Shown here: positions 22,111 to 33,545 of the stretch, piece after piece
Numbering within the stretch: position 1 is the stretch's first letter
Layout: every line of letters starts with the position of its first letter
Source: Saxidomus purpurata
Lineage: Eukaryota; Mollusca; Bivalvia; Venerida; Veneridae
NCBI GenBank assembly: GCA_022818135.1
Contig: JAFMSR010000013.1
Coordinates: forward strand, 28,041,331 to 28,105,330
Length of the DNA: 64,000 nucleotides
Direction: 5' to 3'
Translations under genes and position numbers: made by a program
Notes under the pieces: model-generated
What the model was told of the DNA's origin: nothing
Databases searched by the model: none
Seen by the model: only the letters and a program-made list of their open reading frames with translations

Positions 22111-22930
22111 TTTTACAATATTTGAAGTACTTTCACATGATGGTTCAAAGTCTATGCAACTTTCTGGTTCAGATGGTGTGAGACAATATCTACGCTACTT
22201 AAAGTATCCTCATGAAACTTGCATCAACTGCCTACCACCTAAGTCGGCTCGAGGTTAAGGACACACTTATTTATGAATTGTCATGAGACTTTGCATTACA
22301 CCTTGGCCACATTTTTAATACATGTGTACAACCCTTATGGACTTAGACAATGGAATAATAATTACTTTCTTGCTCAGTAAAATGTACGTTATAATTGTGA
22401 ATTTATTGTCCCAATGTGTATGATTCCTATCAAAAAATCACGGCGGCCTTCCAACACTAAAGGCCATCATTTTTTAAGTCAAGACATATTTGTTTGATGG
22501 GATTGAAATCACCTTTAGTTGTACATGTAGCGTTTTGCTGTACATTGGATAAATACCAGCTTTTGAATCACAGTTTAGACATTTGTTATATGGCAACACA
22601 GAGGAAAGCATACAGGGTGCATCTGAACACATCTAACATTGTCTCTATAGAAATATATCATATCATTGATTGTGAAATTTAAAACTTTAATAAGTAGATA
22701 TAACGTTGTGAAATTATTACCTCTTCTGTAATTATGTATTTTTTATTTCGGAAAAAGGTAGAAATGAATTCATAAGATCAAATAGAGTTTCAGACAAACT
22801 GTTGAGCTATTTGAAAGAAATAATTATCTTAATCTTAAAATTTACATGGTCCTGTACTTAATCTGCTACCACTTTCAAAACATTTAACTATATTTATTTT
22901 AAAAAAGTTAAAAACTTTCATCTGTTTAAG
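22111..22930 (+). other. Pseudogene intron before the last exon
   Basis: Colinear with 48270-48921 of the intact gene. No separate gene seen. Confidence 0.7.
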
Positions 22931-23175
22931 ATTATTTGAGCGGGCCAATATATTGCTTCACCGAAGACAGCACCATTCTTACAGAGCACTGTGATATTCC
23001 CGATGGTGACACACTGCTCTCATCGACTATCGAAACTTCTCAGAGTACAACAGGGCAGGAATTCGCGACTTCAACGCTCACAACACCACACGTCTCTGGA
23101 TCAACAAAACAAACATCATTGTTATTTTCTACTCTTTTGTCGTTTGTACTAATTATAAATTATATGTTTCAGTGA
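22931..23175 (+). pseudogene. Pseudogene terminal exon (kringle 3 end, stalk, hydrophobic tail)
   Basis: Acceptor TTTAAG, then GPIYCFTEDSTILTEHCDIP as in the intact gene, but the final kringle cysteine is glycine (IPDG for IPDC). The Ser/Thr stalk and the C-terminal hydrophobic segment (SLLFSTLLSFVLIINYMF) ending at TGA remain intact. Confidence 0.88.
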
Positions 23176-25564
23176 GCAGCACAACCACAGTAGCCCAAAA
23201 CCAAATTCTGTTTTGTTTCAAACAAGGATTTATTTAACACATTAAAAATAACTTTATATTTAACATCTTTTAAGAAAATAGTTTCTAGTAAAGGCTTTTA
23301 TACCTATTTAAAACAATAAAAATTTAAACCCCGTTATTTTACAATAACATCTGCTCGGAGAAACCGGAATACCGTTAGGGCTATCGGTTTACTCGAATAC
23401 ATCGTCCTTGGTTCAGTCTTTCAATCCGCACAGTAGTTTCCATATCGGATTTTCAATTATCAGAATTATTGCCCATAACAAAACAGCGAGTCATGCACTT
23501 CAATCAGAGAGCTACATTGAAGGTCAATGTCACACTCGAAACTTTATATAAAGCAGAATATCAACATGCATTCATTGACTGTGTAAAAATTTAAAACTTG
23601 TACAACTAGGGCGTTTTGTTGAGGCTACCTGAACCGTCAAAATCAAACTTTGGGCTCAAACCTGTATTATATTCTGAAATTTAACTTTAACATCTACGTA
23701 TAAAGGCTAATTTTGAAATGGCTCTTTACAGCTATTTATCAAATTTAATGTCACTTTTAATTGCCAAATTTTATAATAAAAAGAATGGCAAAATGTTAAA
23801 CTCGTGTTTGATGTTTTAGATTAATGTTGAGGTTAAAACCCTTTCGTTTCAAACACGCTTAGCTGATGGTCGATATCACACTTGAGGGCCAAATGTATAA
23901 ACACTATATTACCTTGAACTTTTACAGGTTGTTTTAAACTTTAGTCAATTTTTTAAAATCTCAGAATGATGATATTTATCTTCACAAACTTGTGAAGGAT
24001 CTTTCTGAAACTTTTCTCACTGAATTACTCCTTATTTGTTTCTTGCATATTTGTAAAAGATCCCTCACTGAATTTGTATCATCATTTAACCAAGTAGTAT
24101 ACACTTGAATGAATCATCAAATTTATTTCCGTAAAGCAGTCCAAAGTGTATGCTAAAACATAGCATATGATATTTTGTCAGCTACTGTGTTGCAAATGAA
24201 ATTGATTTCTCTTTTGTTTTCAAGACGTTATTAAATAGCACTTTGTAGAAACTACGTTAAAGTCAGTTCACACATTTTGATAATACAATGGTTGAAGAGC
24301 TCATGTTATTATATACATGTAGAACATTTTATAAATAGTTTGCTTACCGTTTGCTCTTTCGAAAAACATCCATTTATCATTTAAAGCTTATTCGTAATAA
24401 AAGCCTTTGTCTACTCAAACTGTCTAATTTTGAGAGTTATGATGCTCTCTTATGCATTATTATTACCTAAAAAAGATATGCGTTATCTATTTATGATGTT
24501 TTATGTGAGATCTGATGTTATGTTTAAAAATTATTATAATTATACTTGGCAAAATTCTGAATGGTTCGTCTTTTATTATTATTTCATTTTTGCATGATGT
24601 TCAGCATCAAGGTAATGACATCCTCGGGAAGACCTGAAAATGGATCATCTCCATTGCTTGTTTTTCCATGCTTGAATCCAGTAACTATTACATAACTATC
24701 AAATTTCCAGCTCTATATATCTTCTTTATTCAGCAAACAAGTCCCAGGCTTGAAAAGAATGTTTATTTTTCCGTCTGAGTAAGGCACATGAAAGTGTTCG
24801 TCGTCCTCTCATTTTGAAAGCATTTGTTTTCAATACCGGCCTTTCCATTTTGATAAGTGCGCATAAAGGTCATTGCTAAACTTTCCGTTTGCTAAAAGTG
24901 TACTGAAAGCAATTGTGCTCCTTTCAAGTCGAAGTACGAAGATATGCAGGTGTTGGTTGTACAATAGATCTTTTCTTTGAAATTATCTATTTTAAAGCCC
25001 TATATGAAATTAATTGTTTTAGGGGAGAATAATGACAGAACTTTGTTCTATTCAGATATTTACTGAAACAGTGTTGACGCATGTTTTTATTATATTCATG
25101 TCCTTTTTGTATGAAAAATGTGGAGCCAGTAAGCGTTCCTAATATGATATCAATGAAAAAATGTTGCCCTGTAAGTAACAAATTTACTTCTGATGTTTTA
25201 ACAACGTTAGAAGGTTTTGTAATAGTAACGGTCACTTGAGCCGACGAGACATCTTTCTCCGTAAAATAAAAACTACAACTAAGTACTTGCAAGATCCAAA
25301 GTTGGGTCTTTAAAGCATATTATGTGTACTTCGCGCTACGACAGCGCGGTAAAAGTTACTAAGTTCAGGAAGTATTGCATTAAAATTTTGAAAATACAAC
25401 CTCTCTTTGTTTCATTTCGCCATATATAAATTGAAAAAAATCCAATGCTGCAAACGGAATAGTTTGAAAGAAATGCTACATGACAATTAAGACTTCAGAA
25501 ACATTCTTTCAAATTGTATCTGAAGAATTATTGCCCGCCCATACACAAACATATAAACAACATA
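23176..25564. other. 3' flank of the pseudogene (duplicated flank)
   Basis: Colinear with the 3' flank of the intact gene (49167-50440) up to about 24760, with indels. At about 24510 it shows the site without the MITE found at 49949-50212. No supported gene. Confidence 0.65.
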
Positions 25565-25827
25565 CAGTTGACTCTCAGTATCTCACACTCGCTTACCTCG
25601 AATTTCCGTTTAAGTCGAGGAAATTTTAAAAGTCCCGTGAAATTTCCTTCTTTATCTATGTACTTTAACTCCTTTTAAGACAAAATTTGACATATCGAGA
25701 CTCCGGATGTGTCAAAGGGATTTTTTGGTCCCTTCAATCAAATTCCAGTGTATTGTCAACTCGTTAAGTCGAAGTGCGAAAGTCGCCGACGGATCAAAGG
25801 TGCGGCGGGTCGAAGCAAGGGCAAGAC

Positions 25828-26587
25828 TTGTTAAAAGAGGTTACGACCCTACTGTTTTGAGACACACCGCATGTTTGGTGTTCAACCCGTTTACAGTTGG
25901 ACGCTATGCTTCCCTCTTTGATTGTGTCTGACGGAAGAGGGGGAGGACTCTGTGATGGGCAGTTTTTAAATCCCACTGGGACGAAACTGTTTTGATTTCT
26001 GTCCTCTGGCCTGTTTCGTCGGGCCCTTAAGGGTGTTTCTCTAGATGTTCTGCCTTCTGCAAATGCATTGAGTACATACGTTTTTTTGGTTCTCAAGGTT
26101 TGCTTTTTTTATATATTTATACACGAGCATTTTTGTGTTTTACTTACCATGCCTTTTGTTTCCATTGCGTGTGTTAGAGATTCACCTAGCAGGGATTACT
26201 TTTATTTACACTGTCCTGTGACTTTGGAACATGGTGGGGGTAAGAGTGAGGTTGGGTGCGCACCATAAACCGGTTTAAGCTCCCCAGTGGTGTTTTTGCC
26301 ACTGACCGTTCCAAGGCGGTGCCCCACTGTGTTCCGTTAATTGTTCGTTTTGTCCTCGTGTGTTTGCTTTGTATGCTTGTGTGTGTTGGTAGTGTATGTT
26401 TGTGTGTGTACATGATTGTGTGTGTGTGCGTGTGCGTGTGCGTGTGCGTGTGCGTGTGCGTGTGCGTGTGCGTGTGCGTGTGCGTGTGTGTGTGTGTGTG
26501 TGCACTTCTGGGTGCTGTGGGGCTCGTTTTGGGGAGGCTGCGTTTTTGGTACGTGGCATTCCCTGTTTGATATTATTTTTGTTTTTT
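25828..26587. repeat. Dispersed repeat block shared with 50769-51556 (copy 1)
   Basis: From TTGTTAAAAGAGG to GATATTATTTTTG the two blocks are almost identical except in the microsatellite, while sequences outside differ. Sharp edges suggest either a retroposon or the last conserved segment of the duplication. It contains a conserved stretch near 26270 (CCGGTTTAAGCTCCCCAGTG). Frames seen here come from repeats, not genes. Confidence 0.7.
26413..26505. repeat. (TGTGCG)n / (TG)n microsatellite
   Basis: About eleven TGTGCG hexamers flanked by TG runs. At the equivalent place in the other copy the array is (TG)n followed by (TGCG)n. Confidence 0.93.
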
Positions 26588-27197
26588 TGTCTTGCCAATT
26601 CACACGTGTCGTGATGATGGTCGTTTGTTTTTCATGGATTTACTTTAATTGCCGGTGACTACGTGTAATTAATGATGAAAAATGCGGCAATAACTTTAAA
26701 GACTTAATTTATCTAAGAGGATAAATGATAATAGTGGGTTTTATGAAAAAAAAAGATGATTCCTGAACGAATATATCAGTCTGTAAATAGTTTGTTTTGT
26801 AGTTAGATGCTGTTCTTATGTTTAGAATATACGAATGTTCTGACTTCCGGTTCAAGAAACGCTACTTTCATTTCGCCCGACGCGTACTTTCGTTTTCGCT
26901 CGGGCCGATACAAGTATGTAGATGTGCTTGATATTTATTACTAAGGGCTGTTTGGGTATATGCAAAAATAAAATGTAATTAAAATTGAATTTGTGTTCCA
27001 ATGTTTCAGAGAAAATTTGCATCAATAAAATAAATACAAATAGATGTCTGTCTTGAAAACAGGGAATTTTGTGCGCTATTCGTCCATATACGTCCAAAAC
27101 AAACAACAACTAAAAGCCCCTCCTCTTACCTCGAACTTCGTTTATCTCGAAGTAAAAGGTCTGGTCCCTTAAAATTCGAGATAACGAGAGTCAACTG

Positions 27198-27640
27198 ATA
27201 TACAGTTCATACTGCATGGGGTTATACTAGTAGTTGTACAAAACATGTATGATATTGCAAGTAAGTAATATACTAAACATATTAATTATTGCATGTTATA
27301 ACTGTTCAATATATTATGTCAAGGCACACGTCTTTCTCTTTAACAGAAAAGTGGATGTACTTAGATACATTCCTTATTCAATTAACATTTTAAGTTGACA
27401 TTAGGTCGTAAAATTTCTCTACAGTAGGGTATTGGTAGTAATACACAGGTAAATACTTTGATCGAACACTGACATATAAAGGACATACAATCATTAAATG
27501 GTATTCATCTTCAATAACAGTTTCACAGAATGGACAAACTCGATGAAGAACCTTCCCCTTTCAATAATAAGATTGTGCGAGGAGCTTCGAAAACTTGCCA
27601 TACATTTACGAAATTTATTGATATCTATTACAGAGACATA
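27198..27640. other. No supported gene
   Basis: AT-rich spacer between the inverted-end region and the tandem array. Nothing recognised. Confidence 0.55.
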
Positions 27641-28200
27641 TTTAGGCTCTTATCCTTGTGGTTTTAAAGGAGTAGATTTTTTATCTGTTATCCTATATAC
27701 GTCCATTTAAAACATGTTACCCCTGGGCGGGGCCAATAGTGTCCCCAAGGGCATAATTCTTACAAACTTTGAAGAGGTGTACTAGATACTATTACTCACC
27801 AAATAGCTTAGCTCTAAACCTTGTGGTTTCGAAGAAGACAATTTTTTTAAGTTTTCCTACATATGTCTTTGTAAAACAAGTGACCCCCTATGCGGGACCA
27901 ATATTGACCCCAAGGGCATGATTTGAACAAATGTGGTAGAGGTCAACTAGAAAATGCTATATACTAAACATCTAAGCTCTAGGCACTGTGGTTTTGGAGA
28001 AGAATAACTTTAAAGTTTATCCCATAGAGACCTATATAAAATCAGATGACACCGCAGGGCGGGATCGATTTTAACCCAGGGGTCATGATTTGAGCACTAT
28101 TTGTAGAGGTCAACTAGGCAATGCTGCATGCTAGATATCTAAACTTTGGGCGTTGTGGTTTCAGAGAAGAACTTTTTTTTTTAGTTTTCCTATTTGTTGC
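27640..28200. repeat. Tandem repeat, period about 163 bp, about 3.4 copies
   Basis: Recurring landmarks at near-constant spacing: GGGCGGGGCC-like (27722), TGCGGGACC (27890) and GGGCGGGATC (28056), followed by CCCCAAGGGCATGATTTG, AGAGGTCAACTAG and a GTGGTTT(C/T) box. Copies have diverged, so the array is old. Confidence 0.75.
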
Positions 28201-29348
28201 CATTGCAAGCAGAGTACTGCATTGAACATACATCTTTGACGAAGTATGGTAGAACTTTATGCAAGGTTGATCCCTGCCAAGTTTCATCAACATTGGCCCA
28301 GTGATTTCAGAGGAGATGAAAATTGCTTTGAATTCCGTGTTTTTGAGAAAATAATCATTTATTGGAAACGTTAATGATGGATTAGAGGCTACGAAGATCA
28401 AAACGGGTTTTCTTTAATATCTGGAATTGTAATGGGCGTCTTCTAGGAAGGAAATACAGTTAAACTTCGTTCGCTCGAACTTCATTTGCTCAAAAACAAC
28501 CGATTGCTCGAACAATAAAAGGTGTCAGTCTCAATTATCGGCCAAACAATTGCACATTTGATCAGACATATAATAGACCGGCGTTGTTAAACGGTGTATG
28601 TTTTAGCACCTCGGTAAATGAACAATTACAGGTAAACTGAATTTCTTAACAATGTTGATAAAATTAGTAGTAAATTGGCATAAATTTAACATTTTTCACA
28701 AAGGGATATAACATTTAATGAGTGACGGATTTTTCAAAGGACATGCTACCGCGAAAAGCTTTAAAACAAGGCGTGCAAATTAAGTGTTCGCGATTTAATC
28801 ATTTTCACTTCTAACTAAATTATTTTAGCGGTTGGATTAATACTGTGGATTGGATTATATTAGCGGTTGGATTAATACCCCGGAATGCAATACATCATGT
28901 GGATGCGTAAATATCAGTATGCAATTCAATTTCAAAGGAAATTCAGTCATCAAAAACATTGTAAAACACATCCTTCTTTTGCCATACTTGAGTTTGCGCA
29001 TCAGTCATTTCAAATGTTTAATTTATTTACAGAAGAAGACTGAAGAGAACCGTTTTCCAGCGTTTCTCCGTTTTCAGAATTCAGTTCCGATTTCCATTTA
29101 GGGCTGCACATGTATGTCTATTACTAACCTTTTCCTCCGACATTCTGTTCATCACCTCACGCTCAACACCTCGCCGTGTCAAAAATTGTGCTATAGCCTC
29201 CATGGCTGCATAACATTGATAGTGTCGGTTGGTCTGTTGAAATGTAACTCGTGAGTTCAAATGGCGTTTTTGAATCAGGGGTGCTAACTGTGTAATTACC
29301 ATAAAGCGGCAAAGATGAAACAGCCGTTTTGATTGGCTAAACTAAGTC
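28201..29348. other. No supported gene; small duplications
   Basis: TTAGCGGTTGGATTAATAC occurs twice about 34 bp apart (28826 and 28860). CAGTTAAACTTCGTTCGCTC at 28459 resembles a pogo-like terminus without a partner. No coding call. Confidence 0.45.
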
Positions 29349-29387
29349 GTGGCCTCAATTTAATAAGTTGTGGCCACAAGTTAGTAA
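29349..29387. repeat. 21-bp palindromic array, left fragment
   Basis: Two units of the array that continues at 31027. It ends exactly in register with the right part if the LINE between is removed. Confidence 0.8.
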
Positions 29388-30895
29388 CGTCCTGAAATTA
29401 CTCCAAAACCTAAAAGTGGATAAGGCTGCTGGCCCAGATATGATTAAGCCCATTGTCTTGAAGGAGCTCCGCCATGAGATCCTTGACATAGTATCACTAA
29501 TCTTTAAAAGATCCCTTAATACTGGTCAACTCCCATCCGATTGGACGAAGGCAAATGTCGCTCCACTATTCAAAAAAGGTGATACTAGTGACCCTGCTAA
29601 CTACAGACCCATATCGCTAACTTGTATTCTATGTAAACTCCTAGAACACATAATTGCATCTAGCCTATCCACACATCTCTCAAAACACAGCATACTTTAT
29701 GAGCTGCAACATGGGTTCCGTGAAAGACGGTCCTGTGAGACTCAGCTCATTGAGCTAGTTGATGAAATATCCAAAAACCTTTCCTCAGGTAAACAGACCG
29801 ACCTTGTCCTACTTGATTTTAGTAAAGCCTTCGACAAAGTCAACCATCTTAAATTATTACTTAAACTCCAAGAGCATGGTGTCTCCAGTCAAACTGTGTC
29901 TTGGATCCGGTCCTTTTTAATAGGTAGATCTCAGTCAGTAGTGGTTAACGGTTGCACGTCTGATCAAGTCCCTGTTACATCTGGGGTCCCCCAGGGCTCT
30001 GTCCTAGGACCTCTGTTGTTCCTACTCTATATAAATGATCTCCCTGACACGGTTACCTCCCAGGTGCGGCTTTTTGCTGATGACACTGCCGTTTACCTTG
30101 CAGTTACTTGCCTCTCTGATTGTCAAAGGTTACAAAATGATCTCTCTAAGCTAGAAACGTGGGAAAAACTGTGGGACATGGAATTTAACCCTAGTAAATG
30201 TCAGGTACTCCATATCACACGTAGTAGAAAACCTATCCAGTTCCCATATAAACTTCATGGTCAAACACTCTCACCAGCTAAGGATGCAAAATACCTTGGT
30301 GTAGACATCAGCCAAGATCTCAGCTGGAATACACACATCTCAAGAATAACAACAAATGCAAACAGAACACTAGGCTTTCTCAAACGTAACATCAAAACAA
30401 AACATGAAAATATCAAATCACTCTCTTACAAAACATTAGTCAGACCACAACTAGAGTATGGTCACCACACACCCAGGTTAATATTCACAAGCTGGAGATG
30501 GTCCAGCGACGCACAATCAGATGGGTAAAAAATGATTATTCCAGAGATACCTGGTGACAGACCTGCAGAACACGTTTGAGAACAGGCGTCAAGCCTCCAA
30601 ATTGGTTATGTTTTACAAAATATACTACAATCTTGTAGCAATCTCCCTGCCCAGTTACCTAGAAGTCCCAAACAGGTTAACAAGACATATGCACCCCCTC
30701 AGTCTCCGCCAAACCCATGCAAATTCGGACTTCTTTAAGTACTCTTTTTCCCCCATACCACAGTCCTGTGGAATAGATTACCCACACATATTGCGATCCT
30801 GCCTGATCTTGAATCATTCAAGCAGGCAGTGGCCCAAATCAATTATTAGTCATACAACAGTTGTTTTTAACCCTTTTACTCTTTTACTATTTTAA
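29388..30895 (+). pseudogene. LINE reverse transcriptase, frameshifted
   Basis: The frame is open to 30528. RT motifs run in order: KAAGPDMI, YRPISLT, LLDFSKAFD, SGVPQGSVLGP and the catalytic FADD. After LVRPQLEYG near 30465 the expected continuation (PHTQVNIHKLEMVQRRTIRW) is in another frame, and further on (ENRRQASKLVMFYKI, 30575 onward) in a third. Any amino-terminal residues read before 29388 derive from the array (WPQV-type heptads). The element lacks its endonuclease and is inactive. Confidence 0.9.
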
Positions 30896-31026
30896 CAGTT
30901 TTAACCGTCTTGTTTCTCTTGACTGTAGGAGCTATCTTGCAGTAGTTTTATCTTTTATTAACACCCGGCGTGCACCCTGCCCATAATACTCGTGAGAGGT
31001 GTGAGGCAGTATAACAAGATAAGATA
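29388..31026 (+). mobile_element. 5'-truncated CR1/Jockey-group LINE inserted in the 21-bp array
   Basis: Starts inside the RT coding region (VLKLLQNLK) at the junction with the array and ends with AAGATAAGATA, a short microsatellite-like tail, directly before the array resumes. No target duplication can be distinguished because the target is itself repetitive; joining the flanks restores the array exactly. The coding region is broken. Confidence 0.88.
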
Positions 31027-31280
31027 GTTGTGGCCTCAACTTAATAAGTTGTGACCACAAGTTAATAAGTTGTGGCCACAAGTTAGTAAGTTGTGGCCTC
31101 AACTTAATAAGTTGTGGCCTCAACTTAATAAGTTGTGGCCACAAGTTAATAAGTTGTGGCCACAAGTTAGTAAGTTGTTGCCTCAACTTACTAAGTTGTG
31201 GCCACAAGTAAATAAGTTGTTGCCTCAACTTACTAAGTTGTGGCCACAAGTAAATAAGTTGTGGCCACAATATAAATAAA
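31027..31280. repeat. 21-bp palindromic minisatellite, about 12 units
   Basis: Unit AAGTTGTGGCCACAAGTTAAT alternating with a form carrying GGCCTCAAC. GGCC is the centre of a dyad, so every unit can fold. Because 21 is a multiple of 3 both strands stay open and give spurious heptad ORFs. Confidence 0.92.
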
Positions 31281-32475
31281 GTGTTGCGGATGTCACCTCT
31301 GTGCCACCGTAGTTTTATCAGCTTTCCCATGACATAAAACATATTGAAATGTGTTTCGTTTTAAGAAAGTCAGGTATACCGGTGAAAGAAACGGCTTTTA
31401 GGCCTAACGGATAAAAGCTGTTCAAAAAGGAAAAACAATAATTTGCGTGAACTTCGCCGATTTATCTTTCATTCTTCATGCCGGGACATATTTTTTAGGT
31501 CCAATCTTGGTGTATAATACACACTTGTTCTTGTAGGTATGAACATTATACTACCTGTGTTAAACTGTAATTACTGGCTCTAACATACAATTTACGATGG
31601 ATTTTAATTTTCGATGTGACGATTTAAATTTTATCTTTTTTATTTATTATAATTTTATGAGGTTGCACATCTGTTTCTCTCCTATGTCTTATTTTAGTGT
31701 TGTTTACAGCAGGAAATAATATTTTCTATTGAAAGATGAAACGTTTCCTTTTATAAAGTATTTGATGCTTATTAAAAGTAAACCTAATTTTTCTCAAGAG
31801 GAAAACAGCAAGCGTTATATGATGGTTATATTAAAATGGACTGTCACATGTGTCCAGTGTAGTTTAGTGGGTGAAATAACTATAAAACAAGGCAAAACAA
31901 CTGATGCTAGAATCGGACAGGCATAGTATTACTGGAAAATTTCAAAAGAAATGATGAGGCGGTGAGAAAAGTATCGAATTGTTTTCTCTGACATTTGATA
32001 TGTTCGGAGACTTATTTAGACAGAATAACCTTCACATGAAAATAAAGCGGGGATGCGATAAAATTCTGAGTTGCCATCTTTGTCTTTAAACAATAAGTAC
32101 TGACTTCACTGAAACATGAGAAAAGTAGGTTTACTATTTCTTTGATAAAATAAATTACTTTTGTACTATGAGCTAGAGATATTTCTTTTCATTTTTGTAT
32201 TGGAAAAACAAATTCAATTATCCTAATTAAGAGTCGTTTTTTAAAAAGCTTCTAGGTGAACATAGTCCTTAAAAGTACTGTGTTGTGCTTTTGATCAGGT
32301 AGTTTGAACTTAGATTTTAAAAGTTATAGCATAGCTGTGTTAATACATACACTTTACTTAAAATTAAGAGTTTTTAAAGACAGTTCTGTTCCTTAAAAAT
32401 GACAAGTTATGATCAATTACATAATATTACCTGAAATTAGTGCTATTTTAGAAGTTGTTTTGGCTGTATTGGCGG
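31281..32475. other. No supported gene
   Basis: AT-rich sequence between the array and the transposase fragments. No domain recognised in the short frames. Confidence 0.5.
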
Positions 32476-32479
32476 TCAC

Positions 32480-32745
32480 CACTGGTTGCGCAAAATGTAA
32501 ACACTGTCCTTATAAAGCACCACAGTTATTAACCAGCGCCAGGTCTTCTCGATACAACTGCGGCAATTCAGAAATAATCGTATCCCTGTGTGGCAAAATA
32601 GACACTGTGGTTGATGAAACATGTATTTGATCCAATTCTTAATCAGTGAACTGGCATCGTGTTGAGACAATCCAAACAAATTCCCAAGATGTGCAAAATC
32701 AAATACTGACCAAGTTTCATCATGACTAATAAAAGTTGATCTTCC
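32480..32745 (-). pseudogene. Transposase HTH fragment (HTH_Tnp_4/DDE_4-like)
   Basis: Minus-strand frame GRSTFISHDETWSVFDF, then AHLGNLFGLSQHDASSLI and KNWIKYM, has the spacing of the helix-turn-helix that precedes the DDE domain in PIF/Harbinger-ISL2EU transposases (la..FGiS.stvs.i...Wi). After KYMF the matching continuation (SILPHRDTIISELPQLYRED) is in another frame, so a frameshift is present. No DDE residues follow. This is recognition by motif, not by alignment. Confidence 0.5.
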
Positions 32746-32993
32746 ACATGATTCGGAATGGAGAAGAAATAGAACTCGATACAAATCATCCTTATTATGT
32801 TCAAGTTCAAGGGCAATTACTTGTCACTGGAATGCCATTTTGTGACTTCATTGTATACTCGAATACATGTAATGATATATTTGTGAAAAGGATAATGTCT
32901 GACCAAGATACCATGCTCGGTATTTTGAAGAAGATGACTGACTTTTACTTAAAAGAGTTTAAGCCATGTTTGCAAAGTTTGTTGTGCACGTAA
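32745..32993 (+). pseudogene. YqaJ-type nuclease domain fragment
   Basis: Reads NGEEIELDTNHPYYVQVQGQ and then LLVTGMPFCDFIVYS, DIFVKRI and LKKMTDFYLKEF. NHPYYxQVQGQ followed by a CDFxVY strand is the signature of the C-terminal core of YqaJ/lambda-exonuclease-like nucleases. The glutamines and D-x-V of this core are kept. The upstream part with the first acidic residues is absent and the fragment abuts the oppositely oriented HTH fragment. YqaJ nucleases are encoded as a second protein by ISL2EU transposons. Confidence 0.62.
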
Positions 32994-33011
32994 AATTTCA
33001 TGATGTAATAC

Positions 33012-33133
33012 CTTTGTTCGGTGTTGGATCTGTATTGCTTACATCACCTTGAAAGTGTACATCTTGTGTGTACAAACATGAAGGAGCTGTTGGATGGACA
33101 GTCACGACATCCTCCTGGTTATTTTGTGAATAT
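33012..33133 (-). pseudogene. THAP gene exon 3 (linker)
   Basis: Acceptor TTTACAG, donor AAAG|GTATTA; phase 2 in, phase 1 out, joining exon 2 in frame. Encodes QEDVVTVHPTAPSC, later DPTPNKG. No domain. Confidence 0.55.
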
Positions 33134-33390
33134 CTGTAAATACATGTGTGTACATTTGTAAATAACATCTGTTTACATGTAAATACTGTCATGCTGTTAG
33201 TAAAAACTAGAGATGCTACAAAGTAATTGTTTAATTATTATAAAAGCATCAGTATTTTTTTCAAATTACAAATATTTGAGCACTTCTGGAAATTGGCAGC
33301 GTTTCATCATTGCAGTAATACTGAGAAAATAAAGATATGTTTAAATTGTGTACACTATGTTTTATTGTTACAATTTTGAAATTAAAATAC

Positions 33391-33545
33391 CTAAAAGTGT
33401 CAGACAATGCTGTTCGTACTTTCTTCTTGGGTGGCTCTGAATGTGCACGAGGCTTTGGTGGACGTCTTGCAGGTGTAACCATTTCATACCGACTTGCTGG
33501 TGGAGGGTCAGGATTCTCTGCGGTTGGTTTGCCATAAACAAAGTG
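33391..33545 (-). pseudogene. THAP exon 2
   Basis: Acceptor TCTCTACAG, donor TTTAG|GTATTT. Supplies the final His of the C2CH finger in HFVYGKPTAENPDPPP, then a proline/lysine-rich linker. Confidence 0.72.

Larger units (their letters stand above)
7591..23175 (+). pseudogene. Kringle-protein pseudogene (paralogue of the gene at 40597-49166)
   Basis: Colinear with the intact kringle gene from its exon 4 to its stop codon. Recognisable parts are exon 4 (7591-7733), the last 18 nt of exon 6 (17479-17496), exon 7 (20691-20789), most of exon 8 (21959-22084) and the terminal exon (22931-23175). Exons 1-3, 5, most of 6, and 9 are missing. Several independent lesions make function very unlikely: a 14-nt deletion in exon 4; a break that removes kringle 2's first half; TGT to TTT at the PWC cysteine of exon 7; a deletion of about 1.24 kb that removes the end of exon 8 and exon 9; and TGT to GGT at the last kringle cysteine. 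Introns hold element A with a LINE inside it, a FLYWCH/MULE element and an expanded minisatellite. Splice sites of the remaining exons are still GT-AG, so some transcription or splicing is possible. Confidence 0.88.
25565..27197. mobile_element. Region bounded by pogo/Tigger-like inverted ends
   Basis: CAGTTGACTCTC at 25565 is inverted at 27186-27197, and both ends continue with TATCTCGAA/ACCTCGAA-type sequence. Ends of this sort are seen in pogo/Tigger members of Tc1/mariner. No transposase is present and the TA duplication is not clean, so the call is tentative. The inner 760 bp (25828-26587) is a separately shared block. Confidence 0.4.

Noticed and set aside
26256..26658. Long open frames of Cys/Val/Arg or His/Thr repeats on both strands (also 51196-51655)
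   Set aside because: Products of the TG/TGCG microsatellites; open in several frames on both strands.
30932..31342. Open frames of WPQL/WPQV heptads on both strands
   Set aside because: They arise from the 21-bp array, whose period is a multiple of three; not a protein repeat.
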